Positions 34,327 to 46,196 of a stretch of 64,000 nucleotides of DNA are shown piece by piece. The position numbers were made by a program, and so were the translations under genes. The stretch's first letter is position 1. Each line of letters starts with the position of its first letter. Where the stretch lies: contig CM075773.1 of assembly GCA_037974665.1 (NCBI GenBank), forward strand, positions 27,931,853-27,995,852, in the 5' to 3' direction. A model generated the notes under the pieces. That model saw only the letters and a program-made list of their open reading frames with translations, made no database searches and was not told the origin of the DNA. Source of the DNA: Ehretia macrophylla (lineage: Eukaryota; Streptophyta; Magnoliopsida; Boraginales; Ehretiaceae).

Positions 34327-34799
34327 ATAAGCTTAACGATAACCCATCTGCTTCAACAATACAGCATCCTCGTAAGACGTGATATCGACGTGTTTTAGGG
34401 CCCTGTAATGTCCAGCGAGTTAGGTTGTCATCCTTTTAACAGCTCAAGATGTACGATCTGGGACGGAAAAACAGAGCAAAAGAAGAAAAGTGGTCCGAAA
34501 CTAATGAAAATGTTCAATTTTGGGATCCAAAAATGGGCACAGAGGTCCAGGCTTGCTGCCCCTGTCGTAGAGCTCTTGGTGAGCTTTCCAACGGCATGCT
34601 GTGCGCCGCGTAACTCCTCACGGATCAAAAGTTATGGGTATCAGAGACCTGGTCACAAGCACCACGGCCTCGGTTTACGGGCCCAGCCTCTACGTGAAGA
34701 GAAGTTGTCTTGCCCAAGGTGTCGTGGGATTCGGTAATAGAAATGTGGTGGATAAAGCATCTTGGCAACCCTAACCGGGGAAAAAAAATTGAAAAAGGG

Positions 34800-34918
34800 G
34801 GGGTGCAACACGAGGACTTCCCAAGGGGTCACCTATCCTAGTACTACTCTCGCCCAAACACGCTTAACTTTGGAGTTCTGATGAGATCCGGTGCATTAGA
34901 GCTGGTATGATCGCCCCA
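34800..34918 (-). rRNA. 5S rRNA copy 30
   Basis: About eight differences, with box A reading CGCCCAAACACG and box C CACCTATCC. The 5' end reads TCGCCCCA. Partner copy 45 shares the GTGTTTTAGGG/ATGTTATAAGG spacer variant next to CCTTGTAATG. Confidence 0.92.
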
Positions 34919-35477
34919 GTCATGTCGTGGGCACAAATCCTTTATGTGTTGATGGTTCACAGTCCCAGCCCAAAGAGATGGGCCATTCAAAAGGCCCAAT
35001 GGGCTTAACGACAACCCATCTGCTTTAAAAACGCAGCATCCTCACAAGACGTGATATCGACGTGTTATAGGGCCCTCTAATGTCCCGCGAGTAAGGTTGT
35101 TGTCCTTTTAACAGCTCACGACGTATGATCCGGGACGGAAAAACATAGCAAAAGAAAAAAAGTGGCACAAAACTGATGAAAACGTTTGATTTTTGGCTCT
35201 AAAAATAGGTGTAAGCGAACAGGCTAGCTGCCCCAGTCGTAGAGCTCTCACTGAGCTTTCCAACGGTATGATGTGCGTCGCGTAACTCCTTACGGATCAA
35301 AAGTTATGGGCACAGGAGAGACGGATACTTGGTCACAAGCCCCACGCCCTCGGTTTACGAGCCCAACCTGTACGTGAAGAAACTTTGTCTTACCCAAGGT
35401 TCCGTGGGATTCGATAATAGAAATTTGTTGGATATTGTATCTTGGTAACCCTAACCAGGGCAAAAAAAATTGAAAAG

Positions 35478-35596
35478 GGGGTGCAACACGAGGACTTCCC
35501 AGGGGGTCACCCAACCTAGTACTACTCTCGCCCAAGCATGCTTAACTTCGGAGTTCTGGTGGGACCCGGTGCATTAGTGCTAGTATGATTGCACCC
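35478..35596 (-). rRNA. 5S rRNA copy 31
   Basis: About six differences. CACCCAACC in box C and GGGACCCGG near the start are both repeated in its partner, copy 46, as is the spacer variant CTGTACGTGAAGAAAC. Confidence 0.93.
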
Positions 35597-36156
35597 ATCA
35601 CATTGATGGCACCAATCCCTTATTTGTTGACGGTTCACAGTCCCAGCCCAGAGAGATAACCCATTCAAAAGGCCCAATGGGCTTAACAACAACTCATCTG
35701 CTTCAACAGCATAGCATACTTGCAAGATGTGATATCGACGCATTGTAGGGCCCTCTAATGTCCAGCGACTTAGGTTGTCGTCTTTTTAAGAACTCAAGAC
35801 GAATTATTTGGGACGAAAAAATAGCGTAAAAGCAGAAAAGTTGCCCGAAACTGATGATAATGTTCAATTTTGGGCTCCAAAAACTAGTGCAACAAAGTTG
35901 GCTTGCTGCCCCCGTTGTAGAGCTCTCGAAGAGCTTTCCAACGGTATGCGATGCGCCACGTAAATCCTTACGGATCAAAAGTTATGGGCACCGGAGCGAC
36001 GGAGACCTGGTCACAAGCCCCACGCCCTCGGTTTGCGGGCCCAGCCTCTACGTGAAGCGAAGTTGTCTTGCCCAAGGTACCGTGGGATTCGGTAGTATAA
36101 ATATGGTGGATAAAGTATCTTGGCAACCCTAACCGGGGCAAATAAAATTGAAAATG

Positions 36157-36275
36157 AGGGTGCAACACGAGGACTTCCCAGGGAGTCACCTATCCTAGTA
36201 CCACCCTCGTCCAAGCACTCTTAACTTCGGAGTTCTGATGGGATCCAGTGCATTAGTGCTGGTATGATAGCACCC
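36157..36275 (-). rRNA. 5S rRNA copy 32
   Basis: About nine differences, some in box A (CGTCCAAGCACTC) and box C (CACCTATCC, ACCACC). Partner: copy 47. Confidence 0.9.
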
Positions 36276-36833
36276 ATCATGTTGAGGACGTAAATCCTTT
36301 ATGTGTTGACGGTACACTGTCCGAGCCCAGAAAGATAGCCCATTCAAAAGGCCCAATGGGCTTAACGGTAACCCATCCGCTTCAACAACGCATCATCCTC
36401 GCAAGACGTGATATTGACGCATTTTAGGGCCCTCTAATGTCCCGCAAGTAAGGTTGTCGTCCTTTTAACTGCTCTCGACGTACAATCCGGGATTAAAAAA
36501 AAGCGCAAAAGAAGCAAAGTGCCCAGAAACTGATAAAAACGTTCCATTTTGGGCTCCAAAAACAGGCGCAGCCGAGTAGGCTGGTTACCCTTGTCGTAGA
36601 GCTCTCAGAGAGCTTTCCAACAGTATGCTGTGCGCCGTGTAACTCCTTACGGATCAAAAGTTATGGGCACCGAAGCGACGGAGACCTGGTTCTAAGCCCC
36701 ACGCCCTTGGTTTGCGGGCCCAGCCTCTACGTGAAGCGAAGTTGTCTTGCCCAAGGTGGAGTGGGATTCGGTAATAGAAATGTGATGGATAAAGCATCTC
36801 GGCAACCCTAAATAGGGAAAAAAATTGAAAAGG

Positions 36834-36952
36834 GGGGTGCAACATGAGGACTTCCCAGAGGGTCACCAATCCTAGTACTACTCTCGCCCAAGCACACTTA
36901 ACTTAGGAGTTCTGATGGAATCCAGTGCATTAGTGTTGGTATGATCATACCT
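36834..36952 (-). rRNA. 5S rRNA copy 33
   Basis: About ten differences. CAGAGGGTCACCAATCC near the 3' side is shared exactly with partner copy 48. Confidence 0.92.
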
Positions 36953-37512
36953 GTCATGTCGAGGGCGCAAATCCCTTATGTGTTTACCGTTCATAGTCCC
37001 ACCCCAAAGAGATGGCCCATTCAAAAGGCCCAATGGTCTTAACGACAACCCATCAGCTTCAACAACGTAGCTTACTCACAAGACGTGATATCGACGCATT
37101 GTAGGTCCCTATAATGTCCAGGGAGTTAGGTTGTCTTCCTTTCAACAGTTCACGATGTACGATCCGGGATTGAAAAACAGAGCAAAAGGAGGAAAGAGGC
37201 CCAAAACTGATGAAAACGTTCTATTTTGGGCTCCGAAAAGATGTGCAGCCGAGCAACCTTGCTACCCCCGTTGTAGAGCTCTCGGAGATCTTTCCAACGG
37301 TATGCTGTGAGCCGCGTAACACCTCACGGAACAAAAGTTATGGGCATCAGTGCAACAGAGACCTTGTCACAAGCCCCACGCCCTCGGTTTGTGGGCCCAA
37401 CCTCTACGTGAAGCGAAGTTGTCTTGCCCAAGGTGCCGTGGGATTCGATAATGGAAATATGGTGGATAAAGTATCTTGGAAACCCTAACCGAGGCAAAAA
37501 AAATTGAAATGG

Positions 37513-37622
37513 GGGGTGCAACAAGAGGAGGATCACCCATTCTAGTATTACTCTCGCCCAAGCATGCTTAACTTCGGAGTTCTGCTGGGATCCGGTGCAT
37601 TAGTGCTGGAATGATCGAACCT
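37513..37622 (-). rRNA. 5S rRNA copy 34, with internal deletion
   Basis: About nine bases are missing near the 3' end (AAGAGGAGGATCACCC on plus), so helix structure there is lost. Box A has one change (GCATGC). It and partner copy 49 both have CACCCATTCTAGT and GCTGGGATC; the partner lacks the deletion, which is therefore younger than the duplication. Confidence 0.9.
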
Positions 37623-38181
37623 GTCATGTTGAGGGAACAAATCATTTATGTGTTGATGGTTTACAGTCCCATACCAGAGAGATGACCCATTTAAAAGGCC
37701 AAATGGGCTTAACGGTAACACATCCGCTTCAACAACGCAGCATCCTCGCAAGACATGATATTGACGCATTGTAGGGCCTACTAATGTCCCGCGAGTAAGG
37801 TTGTCGTCCTTTTAACTGCTCTCGACATGCAATCCGGGATGACAAAATAGAGCTAAAGAAGAAACGTGGCACGAAACTGATGATAACATTCGATTTGTGC
37901 TTCGACAACAAGTGCAGCCGGGCAGGCTTGCTGCCCCTATCGTAGAGCACTCAGAGACCTTTCCAACAGTATGTTGTGCACCATGTAACTCCTTACGGAT
38001 CAAAAGTCATGTGCACCGGAGCGACGGAGACCTGGTCACAAGCCCCACGCCCTTGTTTTGGGGGCCCAGCCTCTTCATGAAGTGAAGTTGTCTTACCCAA
38101 GGTGCTGTGGGATTCGGTAATAGAAATGTGGTGGATAAAGCGTCTCGGCAACCCTAAACGGGGCAAAAAAAATTGAAAAGG

Positions 38182-38300
38182 GGGGTACAACACAAGGACT
38201 TCCTAGAGGGTCCCCAATCCCAGTACTACTCTCGCCCAAGCACGCTTAGCTTCAGAGTTCTAATGGTACCCGGTAAATTAGTGCTGGTATGATCGCACGT
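38182..38300 (-). rRNA. 5S rRNA copy 35
   Basis: Among the most decayed, with about fifteen differences (GGTCCCCAATCCC in box C, CTTAGCTTCAG, CTAATGGTACCCGG). Partner copy 50 shares CTAGAGGGT and CTTAGCTTC. Confidence 0.88.
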
Positions 38301-38860
38301 GTCATATAGAGGGCACAAATCCTTTATGTGTTGACGGTTCACAGTCCCAGCCTAGAGTGATGGCCTATTCAAAAGGCCAATTGGGCTTAACGACAACCGA
38401 TCCGCTTCAACAACACAGCATCCTCGTAAGATGTGATATCGACGCATTGTAGTGCCCTCTAATGTACCGCGAGTTAGGTTGTCGTCCTTTTAACAGCTCA
38501 CGATGTACGATCCGTGATGGAAAAACTGAGCAAAAAAAGAAAATTGGCATGAAACTGATGAAAACGTACAATTTTGGGCTCCGAAAACTGGCACAGCTAA
38601 GAAGACTTGCCGCCCCCGTTGTAGAGCGCTCGAAGGGCTTTCCAACGGTATGCTGTGCGCCGCGTTACTCTTTACGGATCAAAAGTTATGGGCACCGGAG
38701 CGATGGAGACCTGGTCAAAAGCCCTATGCCCTCGGTTTGCAGGCCTAGCCTCTACGTGAAGCGAAGTTGTCTTGCCCAAGGTGTTGTGGGATTCGGTAAT
38801 AGAAATATGGTGGATAAAGCATCTTGGCAAGCCTAACTGGGGCAAAAATAATTGAAAAGT

Positions 38861-38979
38861 GGGGTGCAACATGAGGACTTCCTAGGGGGTCACCTATCTC
38901 AATACTACTCTCGTCCAAGCACGCTTAACTTCGGAGTTCTGATGGGATCTGGTACACTAGTGCTGGTATGATCGCACCC
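38861..38979 (-). rRNA. 5S rRNA copy 36
   Basis: About ten differences, with box A CGTCCAAGC and box C CACCTATCTCAATAC. First gene of the second duplication copy. Its upstream flank shares CATGTTTAGGGC with copy 19. Confidence 0.9.
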
Positions 38980-39538
38980 GTCATGTTTAGGGCACAAATC
39001 TATTATGTGTGGACGGTTCACAGTCCCAGCTCAGAGAGATGGCCTATTGAAAAGGCCCAATGGGATTAACGACATCCCATCTGCTTCAACAACGTAGCAT
39101 CCTCGCAAGATGTGATATCGACGCATTGTAGGGCCCTCAACTGTTCTGTGAGATAGGTTGTCGTCCTTTTAACAGCGCACGACGTACGATCCGGACGAAA
39201 AAATAGAGCAAAAGAAGAAAAGTGACCTGAAACTGATGAAAACGTTCAATTCTGGGCTCCAAAAATGGGCGCAACTAAGCAAGCTGGCTACCACCATCGT
39301 AGAGCTCTCAGAGAGGTTTCCAACGGTATGCTTTACACCGCGTAACTCCTTACGGATCAAAAGTTATGGCCACTGGAGCAACAGAGACCTGGTCACAAAT
39401 CCCACGCCCTAGGTTTGCGGGCCCAGCCTCTACGTGAAGCGAAGTTGTCTTGTCCAAGGTGCCATGGGATTTGGTATTAGAAATGTGGTGGATAAAGTAT
39501 CCAGGCAACCCTAACCAGGGTAAGAAAAATTGAAAAGG

Positions 39539-39657
39539 GGGGTGCAACACGAGGACTTCCGATGGGGTCACCCATCCTAGTACTACTCTCATCCAAGCAT
39601 GCTTAACTTCGGAGTTCTGATGGGATCCGGTGCATTAGTGCTGGTATGTTTTCACCC
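39539..39657 (-). rRNA. 5S rRNA copy 37
   Basis: About eight differences. Box C is intact and box A reads CATCCAAGCATGC. Its upstream spacer shares CATATTGAG and GTTGAC with copy 20. Confidence 0.92.
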
Positions 39658-40217
39658 ATCATATTGAGCGCACAAATCCTTTATGTGTTGACAGTTGACA
39701 GTCCCACCTCAGAGGGATGGCCCATTCAAAATTCCCAATGGGCTTAATGACAGCCCATCCACTTCAACAACGTAGCATTCTCGCAAGACGTAATATCAAC
39801 GCGTTGTAGGGCCTTCTAATGTCCCGCGAGTTAGGTTGTCATCCTTTTAACTGCTCACAACATACGATCCGGGATGGAAAAACAAAGCAAAAGAAGAAAA
39901 GTTGCTTGAAACTGATGAAAATGATCGATTTTGGGATATGAAAATAGGCGCAGCCTAGCAAGCTTGCTACCCCCGTCGTAGAGCTCTTAGAGAGCTTTCC
40001 AACGGTATGTTGTGCGCTGCATAACACCTTTCGGATCAAAAGTTATAGGCACTAGAGCGACAGAGACCTATTAACAAGCCCCACGCCCTCGATTTATGGG
40101 CCCAGCCTCCACGTGAAGCGAAGTTGTCTTGCCCAAGGTGCCATGGGATTCGGTAATAGAAATGTGCTGGATAAAGCATCTTGGCAAGCCAAACCAGGGC
40201 AAAAAAAATTGAAAAAT

Positions 40218-40336
40218 GAGGTATAACACGAGGATTTCCCAGGGGGTCACCCATCCTGGTACTACTCTCGTCCAAACACGCTTAACTTCCGAGTACTGAA
40301 GGGATCCGGTGCATTAGTGCTGGTATGATCGTACCT
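40218..40336 (-). rRNA. 5S rRNA copy 38
   Basis: About eleven differences, including CGTCCAAACACG in box A. The upstream spacer shares GGTTCAGGGT and CATCCCTGCAAG with copy 21. Confidence 0.9.
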
Positions 40337-40789
40337 GTCATGTTGAGGGCACCAATCCTTTATGTGTTGACGGTTCAGGGTCTCAACCCAGAGAATTGGC
40401 CCATTCAAAAGGCCCAATGGGCTTAACGACAACCCATCCACTTCGACAACGCAGCATCCCTGCAAGACGTGATATCAACGCATTGTAGGGCCCTTTAATG
40501 TCCCGCGAGTTAGGTTGTCATACTTTTAACAGCTCACGACGTACGAGCCGGGACCGATATCAACTGATGAAAATGTTCAATTTTGGGCTACAAAAACAGG
40601 CGCAGCCATGGATGCTTCATGCCCTTGTTGTAGAGCTCTCAGAGAGCTTTCCAACGGTATGTTGTGCGCCGCGTAACTCTTCTACGTGAAGTGAAGTTGT
40701 CTTGCCCAAGGTACCGTGGATTCGGTAATAGAAATGTGGTGGATAAAGCATCTTGGCAACCCTAACCGCGACAAAAAAAATTGAAAATG

Positions 40790-40908
40790 TGGGTACAACA
40801 CGAGGACTTCCCAGGTGGTCACCCATCCTAGAACTACACTCGCCCAAGCATGGTTAACTTCGGAGTTCTAATGGGATTTGGTGCATTAGTGTGGGTATGA
40901 TCACAGCC
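40790..40908 (-). rRNA. 5S rRNA copy 39, hybrid unit
   Basis: About thirteen differences. The spacer to its left carries the ~79-bp deletion of the copy 22 unit and a second loss of ~29 bp near 40555, giving a 572-bp interval, the shortest in the array. The sequence around the gene (AAAATGTGGGTACA, CAGGTGGTCACCC) instead matches copy 23. This is read as a crossover product of those two ancestor units. Confidence 0.9.
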
Positions 40909-41468
40909 GTCATGCTGAGGGCACAAATCCTTTATGTGTTGACGGTTCACAGTCCCAGCCCAGAGAGGTGGCCCATTCAAAATGCCTAACGGGCTTAACG
41001 ACAACACATCCGCTACAACAATACAGCATCCTTGCAAGACGTGATATCGACGAGTTATAGGACCCTCTAGTGTCCTGCGAGTTAGGTTGTCGTCTTTTTA
41101 ACAGCTCACGACATATGATTCGAGACGGAAAAATAGCGCAAAATAAGAAAAGTATCCCAAAACTGATGAAAACGTTCAATTTTAGGCTCTAAAAATAGGC
41201 GCAGCCCAGCCGGATAGCTCCCCCATTGTAGAGCTCTTGGAGATCTTTCCAACGGTATGCGGTGCGCCGCGTAACTCCTTACGAATCAAAAGTTATGGGC
41301 ACCGGAGCAACGGACACCTAGTCACATACCCCACGCCCTCGGTTTGCTGGCCCAGCCTCTATGTGAAGCAAAATTGTCTTGCCCAAGGTGCCATGGGATT
41401 CGGTAATAGAAATGTGGAGGATAAAGTATCTTGGCAACCTTAACCCGGGCAAAAAATATTGAAAAGGG

Positions 41469-41587
41469 GGGGTGCAACAAGTGGACTTTCCAGGGGGTCA
41501 CCCATCCTAGCATTATTCTCGCCCAAGCATGCTTAACTTCGGAGTTCTGATGGGATCCGGTGCATTAGTGCTGGAATGATCGCACAC
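41469..41587 (-). rRNA. 5S rRNA copy 40
   Basis: About nine differences. CCTAGCATTATTC lies next to box C and GCATGC in box A. Partner of copy 24, sharing CAAAAAATATTG just downstream of the gene. Confidence 0.92.
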
Positions 41588-42146
41588 ATCATGTTGAGGG
41601 CACAAAGCCTCTATGTGTTGACGGTTCACTGTCCCAGCCTAGAGAGATGGCCCATTCAAAAGGCCCAATGGGCTTAACGACAACCCATCCACTTCAACAA
41701 TGCAGCATTCTCGTAAGACGAGATATCGAAGTATTATTGATCTGTGTAATGTCTCACGAGTTAGGTTGTTATCCTTTTAACAGCTCACGATGTACGATCC
41801 AGGACGAAAAAACAAAGCAAAAGAAGAAAAGTTACCCGAAATTAATAAAAACGTTCGATTTTGGGATCCAAAAATGCGCGTAGCGATGCAGGCTTACTGC
41901 CCATGTCGTAGAGCTCTTTGAGAGCTTTCCAATAGTATGTTGTGCGCTGCGTAACTCCTTACGGATGAAAAGTTATGGGCACCGGAGCGATGGAGACATG
42001 GTCACAAGCCCTACGCCCTCGGTTTGCGAGCCCAACCTCTACATGAAGCGAAGTTTTCTTGCCAAGGAGTCGTAGGATTCGGTAACAGAAATGTGGTGGA
42101 TAAAGCATCTTGAGAACCCTAACCGGGGCAAAAAAAATTGAAAAAG

Positions 42147-42265
42147 GGGGTGCAACACGAGGACTTCCCAGGGGGTCACCTATCCTAGTACTACTCTCAC
42201 CCAAGCACACTTAACTTCGGACTTTTGATTGGATCCGGTGCATTGGTGCTGGTATGATCGCACGC
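42147..42265 (-). rRNA. 5S rRNA copy 41
   Basis: About eight differences (CACCTATCC, CACCCAAGCACAC, GGACTTTTGATTGG, CATTGGTGC). Partner of copy 25; both left spacers contain GAGATATCGAAGTATT. Confidence 0.92.
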
Positions 42266-42812
42266 ATCATGTTGAGGGAAAAAATCCTTTATGTGTTGAC
42301 GGTTCACAGTCCCAGCCCAGAGAGATTGCCTAATAGGCTTAACGACAACCCATCCGCTTCAACAACGCAGCATCCTCACAAGACATGATATCAATGCATT
42401 GTAGGGCCCTCTAATGTCCCTCAAGTTAGGTTGTCGACCTTTTAACAGCTCACGACGTACGATCCGGGATGGAACAACAGAGCAAAAGAAGAAAAGTGGC
42501 TCAAAACTAATGAAAACGTACAATTTTGGGCTCTGAATACAAGCGCAGCCAAGGAGGCTTGATGCCCATGATGTAGAGCTCTCGGAAAGCTTTCCAACGG
42601 TATGTTGTGCGCCGTGTAACTCCTTACGGATAAAACGTTATGGGCATCGGAACGACGGAGACCTGGTTACAAGCCCCACGATCTAGGTTTGCGGGCCCAG
42701 CCTCTATGTGAAGCGAAGTTGTCTTGCCCAAGGTGCCATGGGATTTGGTAATAGAAATGTGGTGGATAAAGCATCTTGGCTACCCTAACCGGGGCAACAA
42801 AATTTGAAAACG

Positions 42813-42931
42813 TGGGTGCAACACGAGGACTTCCCAGGTGGTCACCCATCCTTGTACTACACTCGCCCAAGCATAGTTAACTTTGGAGTTCTGAAGGGAT
42901 CTGGTGCATTAGTACTGATATGATCGCACCC
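42813..42931 (-). rRNA. 5S rRNA copy 42
   Basis: About eleven differences, with box A damaged (GCATAGTTAACTTTGG). The CGATCTAGG spacer variant ties it to copy 26. Confidence 0.9.
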
Positions 42932-43485
42932 GTCTTGTTGAGGGCAAAAATCATTTGTGTTGACGGTTCACAGTCGCAGCCCAGAGAGATGGCCCATTCA
43001 AAGGCCTAATGGGCTTAACGGCAACCCATCCGCTTCAACAATGCAGTATCCTCACAAGACATGATATCGACGTGTTGTAGGGCCCTCTAATGCCCCGCGA
43101 GTTAGGTTGTCATCTTTTTAACAGCTCACGATGTACGATCCGAGATGGAAAAATAGAGCAAAAGAAGAAAAGTGGCCTGAAACTGATGAAAATGTACAAT
43201 TTTGGGGTCTAAAAATAGGCAAAGACAAGCAGGCTTGCTTCCCCGTCGTAGAGCTCTCGGAAAGCTTTCCAACGGTATGTTGTGCGCCACATAACTCCTT
43301 ACAAATCAAATGTTATGGGCACCGAAGCGACGGAGACTGGGTCACAAGCCCCACGCCCTCGGTTTACGGTCCCGGCCACTACGTGAAGCGAAGTTGTGTT
43401 AGCCAAGGAGCCGTGGGATTCAGTAACTGAAAGGTGGTGGATAAACCATCTTGGCAAGCCTAATCGGGGAAAAAATTTGAAAAAG

Positions 43486-43601
43486 GGGGTGCAACACGAC
43501 TTCCCAAGGGGTCACCGATCCTAGTACTACTCTCGCCCAAGCACGCTTAACTTTGGAGTTCTGATGGGATCCGGTGCATTAGTGCTGATACGTTTGCACC
43601 A
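43486..43601 (-). rRNA. 5S rRNA copy 43
   Basis: Three bases are missing near the 3' end (ACACGACTTCCC). Box A is intact apart from its edge, and box C reads CACCGATCC. The start region is altered (GATACGTTTGCACCA). Partner of copy 27. Confidence 0.9.
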
Positions 43602-44161
43602 GTCATGTTGAGGGCACAAATCCCTTATGTGTTGACGGTTCACAGTCCTAGCCCAGAGAGATAGCCAATTCAAAAGGCCTAATGGGCTTAACGACAACCC
43701 ATCCGCTTCAACAATACAGCATCCTCGTAAAATGAGAAATCAAAGTGTTGTAGGGCCCTGTAATGTCTCGCGAGTTAGGTTGTCATCCTTTTAACAACTC
43801 ACGACGTACGATCCGGGACGGAAAAACAGAGCAAAAGTAGAAAAGTGGCCCGAAACTGATGAAAACGTTCAATTTTGGAATCCAAAAACCGGTGCAGCCG
43901 ACAAGTCTTGCTGCCCCAGTCATAGAGCTCTGGGAGAGCTTTTCAACGGTACGTTGTGCGCCACGTGACTCCATACGGAACAAAAGTTATGGGCACCGGA
44001 GCGACGGAGTACTGGTCCCAAGCCCCACGCCCTCGGTTTGCAGGCCCAGCCTCTACTTGAAGCGAAATTGTCTTGCCCAAGGTGCCATGGGATTCAGTAA
44101 TAGAAATGTGGATGATAAAGTATCTTGGCAACCCTAACCGAGGCAAAAAAAATTAAAAAGG

Positions 44162-44280
44162 GGGGTACAACACGAGGACTTACCATGGGGTCACCCATCC
44201 TAGTTTTACTCTCGCCGAAGCACGCTTAACTTCGGAGTTCTGATAGGATCCGGTGCATTAGTGCTAGTATGATCGCACCC
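44162..44280 (-). rRNA. 5S rRNA copy 44, hybrid unit
   Basis: About eight differences, with box A CGCCGAAGC. The left part of the unit matches that of copy 28 (CAAAGTGTTGTAGGGCCC near 43742). The right part matches the copy 29 unit (CTCTACTTGAAGCGAAATTG). The offset to the first duplication copy drops by 667 bp here, as expected if one unit was lost by crossover. Confidence 0.9.
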
Positions 44281-44842
44281 GTCATGTTGAGCGCACAAAA
44301 CCTTTATGTGTTGACGGTTCACCGTCCCAGCCTAGAGAGATGGCCCATTCAAAAGTCCCAATAGGCTTAACGACAACCCATTCGCTTCAACAATACAGCA
44401 TCCTCGTAAGACGTTATATCGACATGTTATAAGGCCTTGTAATGTCCCGCGAGTTAGGTTGTCATCCTTTTAACAGCTCAATACGTACGATCCGGGACCG
44501 AAAAACAGAGCAAAAGAAGAAAAGTGGCCCAAAACTGATGAAAATGTTCGATTTTGGGCTCAAAAAATGGGCGCAGTGGAGTAGGCTTGCTGCCCCTATC
44601 GTAGAGCTCTTGGAGAGCTTTCCAACGGTATGCTGTGCGCCGTATAACTCCTTACGTATCAAAAGTTATGGGCACCAGAGCGACGGAGACCTTGTCACAA
44701 GCCCTACGCCCTCGGTTGGCGGGCCCAGCCTCTACGTGAAGCGAAGTTGTCTTGCCCAAGGTGCCGTGGGATTCAGTAAAAGAAATGTGGTGGATAAAGC
44801 ATCTTGGCAACCCTAACCGGGGCAAAAAAAAAATTGAAAAGG

Positions 44843-44961
44843 GGGGTGCAACACGAGGACTTCCCAAGGGGTCACCCGTCCTACTACTACTCTCGCCCAA
44901 GCACGCTTAACTTCCGAGTTCTGATGGGATCCGGTGCATTAGTGCTGGTATGATCACACCC
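44843..44961 (-). rRNA. 5S rRNA copy 45
   Basis: About five differences, with box A intact and one or two changes in box C (CACCCGTCCTACTAC). A relatively good copy. Partner of copy 30. Confidence 0.93.
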
Positions 44962-45518
44962 GTCATGTTGAGGGCACAAATCCTTTATGTGTTGACGGTT
45001 CACTGTCCCAGCGTAGAGAGATGGCCCATTCAAAAGGCCCAATGGGATTAACGACAACCCATCCTCTTCAACAACGCAGCATCCTCACAAGACCTGATAT
45101 TGATGAATTGTAGGGCCCTCTAATGTCCCGCGAGTTAGGTTGTCGTCCTTTTAACAACTCACGACGTATAATTCGGGATAGAAAAACAGAGCAAAAGAAG
45201 AAAAGTGTCCCGAAACTGATAAAAATGTTCGATTTTTGTCTACGAAAAAGGCGCAGCGGAGCAGGCTTGCTGCCCCCGTCGTAGAGCTCTCAGAGAGCTT
45301 TCCAACGGTATGATGTGCACCGTGTAGCTCGTTACGGATCAAAAGTTATGGGCACCAGAGCGACAGACACCTGGTCACAAGCCCCACGCCCTTGGTTTAC
45401 GGGCCCAGCCTGTACGTGAAGAAACGTTGTCTTGCCCAAGGTACCGTGGGATTAGGTAATGAAATGTGTTGGATAATGTATCTTGGCAACCCTAACCAGG
45501 TGAAAAAAATTGAAAAGG

Positions 45519-45637
45519 GGGGTACAACACGAGGACTTCCCAGGGGGTCACCCAACCTAGTACTACTCTCGCCCAAACACTCTTAACTTCGAAGTTCTGA
45601 TGGGACCCGGTGCTTTAGTGCTGGTATGATCGCGCCT
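45519..45637 (-). rRNA. 5S rRNA copy 46
   Basis: About nine differences, with box A CGCCCAAACACTC. It shares CACCCAACC and GGGACCCGG with copy 31. Confidence 0.92.
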
Positions 45638-46196
45638 GTCATGTTGAGGGCACCAATCCCTTATGTGTTGACGGTTCACAGTCCCAGCCCAGAGAGATGG
45701 CCCATTCAAAAGGCCCAATGGGCTTAATGACAACCCATCCGCTTCAACAACGTAGCATCCTTGCAAGACGTGATATCAAAGCATTGTAGGGCCCTCTAAT
45801 GTCCAGCGAGTGAAGTTGTCGTCCTTTTAAGAACTCACGACGTACGATCCGGGATGAAAAAATAGAGCACAAGAAGTAAACTGGACCGAAACTGATGAAA
45901 ACGTAGGATTTTGACCTCCAAAAATACGTGCAGCAAAGCCGGCTTGCTACCCTCGTTGCAGAGCTCTCGGAGAGCTTTCCAACGGCATGCTGAGCGCCGT
46001 ATAACTCCTTACGGATCAAAAGTTATGGGCATCGGAGCGACGGAGACTTGGTCACAAGCCCACGCCCTCGGTTTGCGGGCTCAGCCTCTACGTGAAGCGA
46101 AGTTGTCTTACCCAAGGTGCCGTGGGATTCGATAATAGAAATATGGTGGATAAAGTATCCTGGCAACCCTAACCGGGGCAAAAAAAATTGAAAAGG

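Larger units (their letters stand above)
26877..38300 (-). repeat. Higher-order duplication, copy 1 (17 5S units, copies 19-35)
   Basis: Each unit has a best match in order in 38301-48320, judged by rare variants. Gene start offsets are 11422 for copies 19-21, 10731 to 10710 for copies 24-28, and 10043 to 10019 for copies 30-35. Markers include: ATTGGCATGAAACTG in the first unit, GGTTGAC in place of GGTTCAC in the second, GGTTCAGGGT with CATCCCTGCAAG in the third, CAAAAAATATTG before copy 24, CGATCTAGG before copy 26, CACCCAACC in copy 31, CAGAGGGTCACCAATCC in copy 33 and CTTAGCTTC in copy 35. Confidence 0.85.

Noticed and set aside
34128-34350. Minus-strand open frames of about 67 codons over the 5S genes, with the peptide GESSTRMGDPLGSPRVAPP
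   Set aside because: This is the conceptual translation of the 5S gene and its downstream spacer. It tracks rRNA conservation and is a common annotation artefact.
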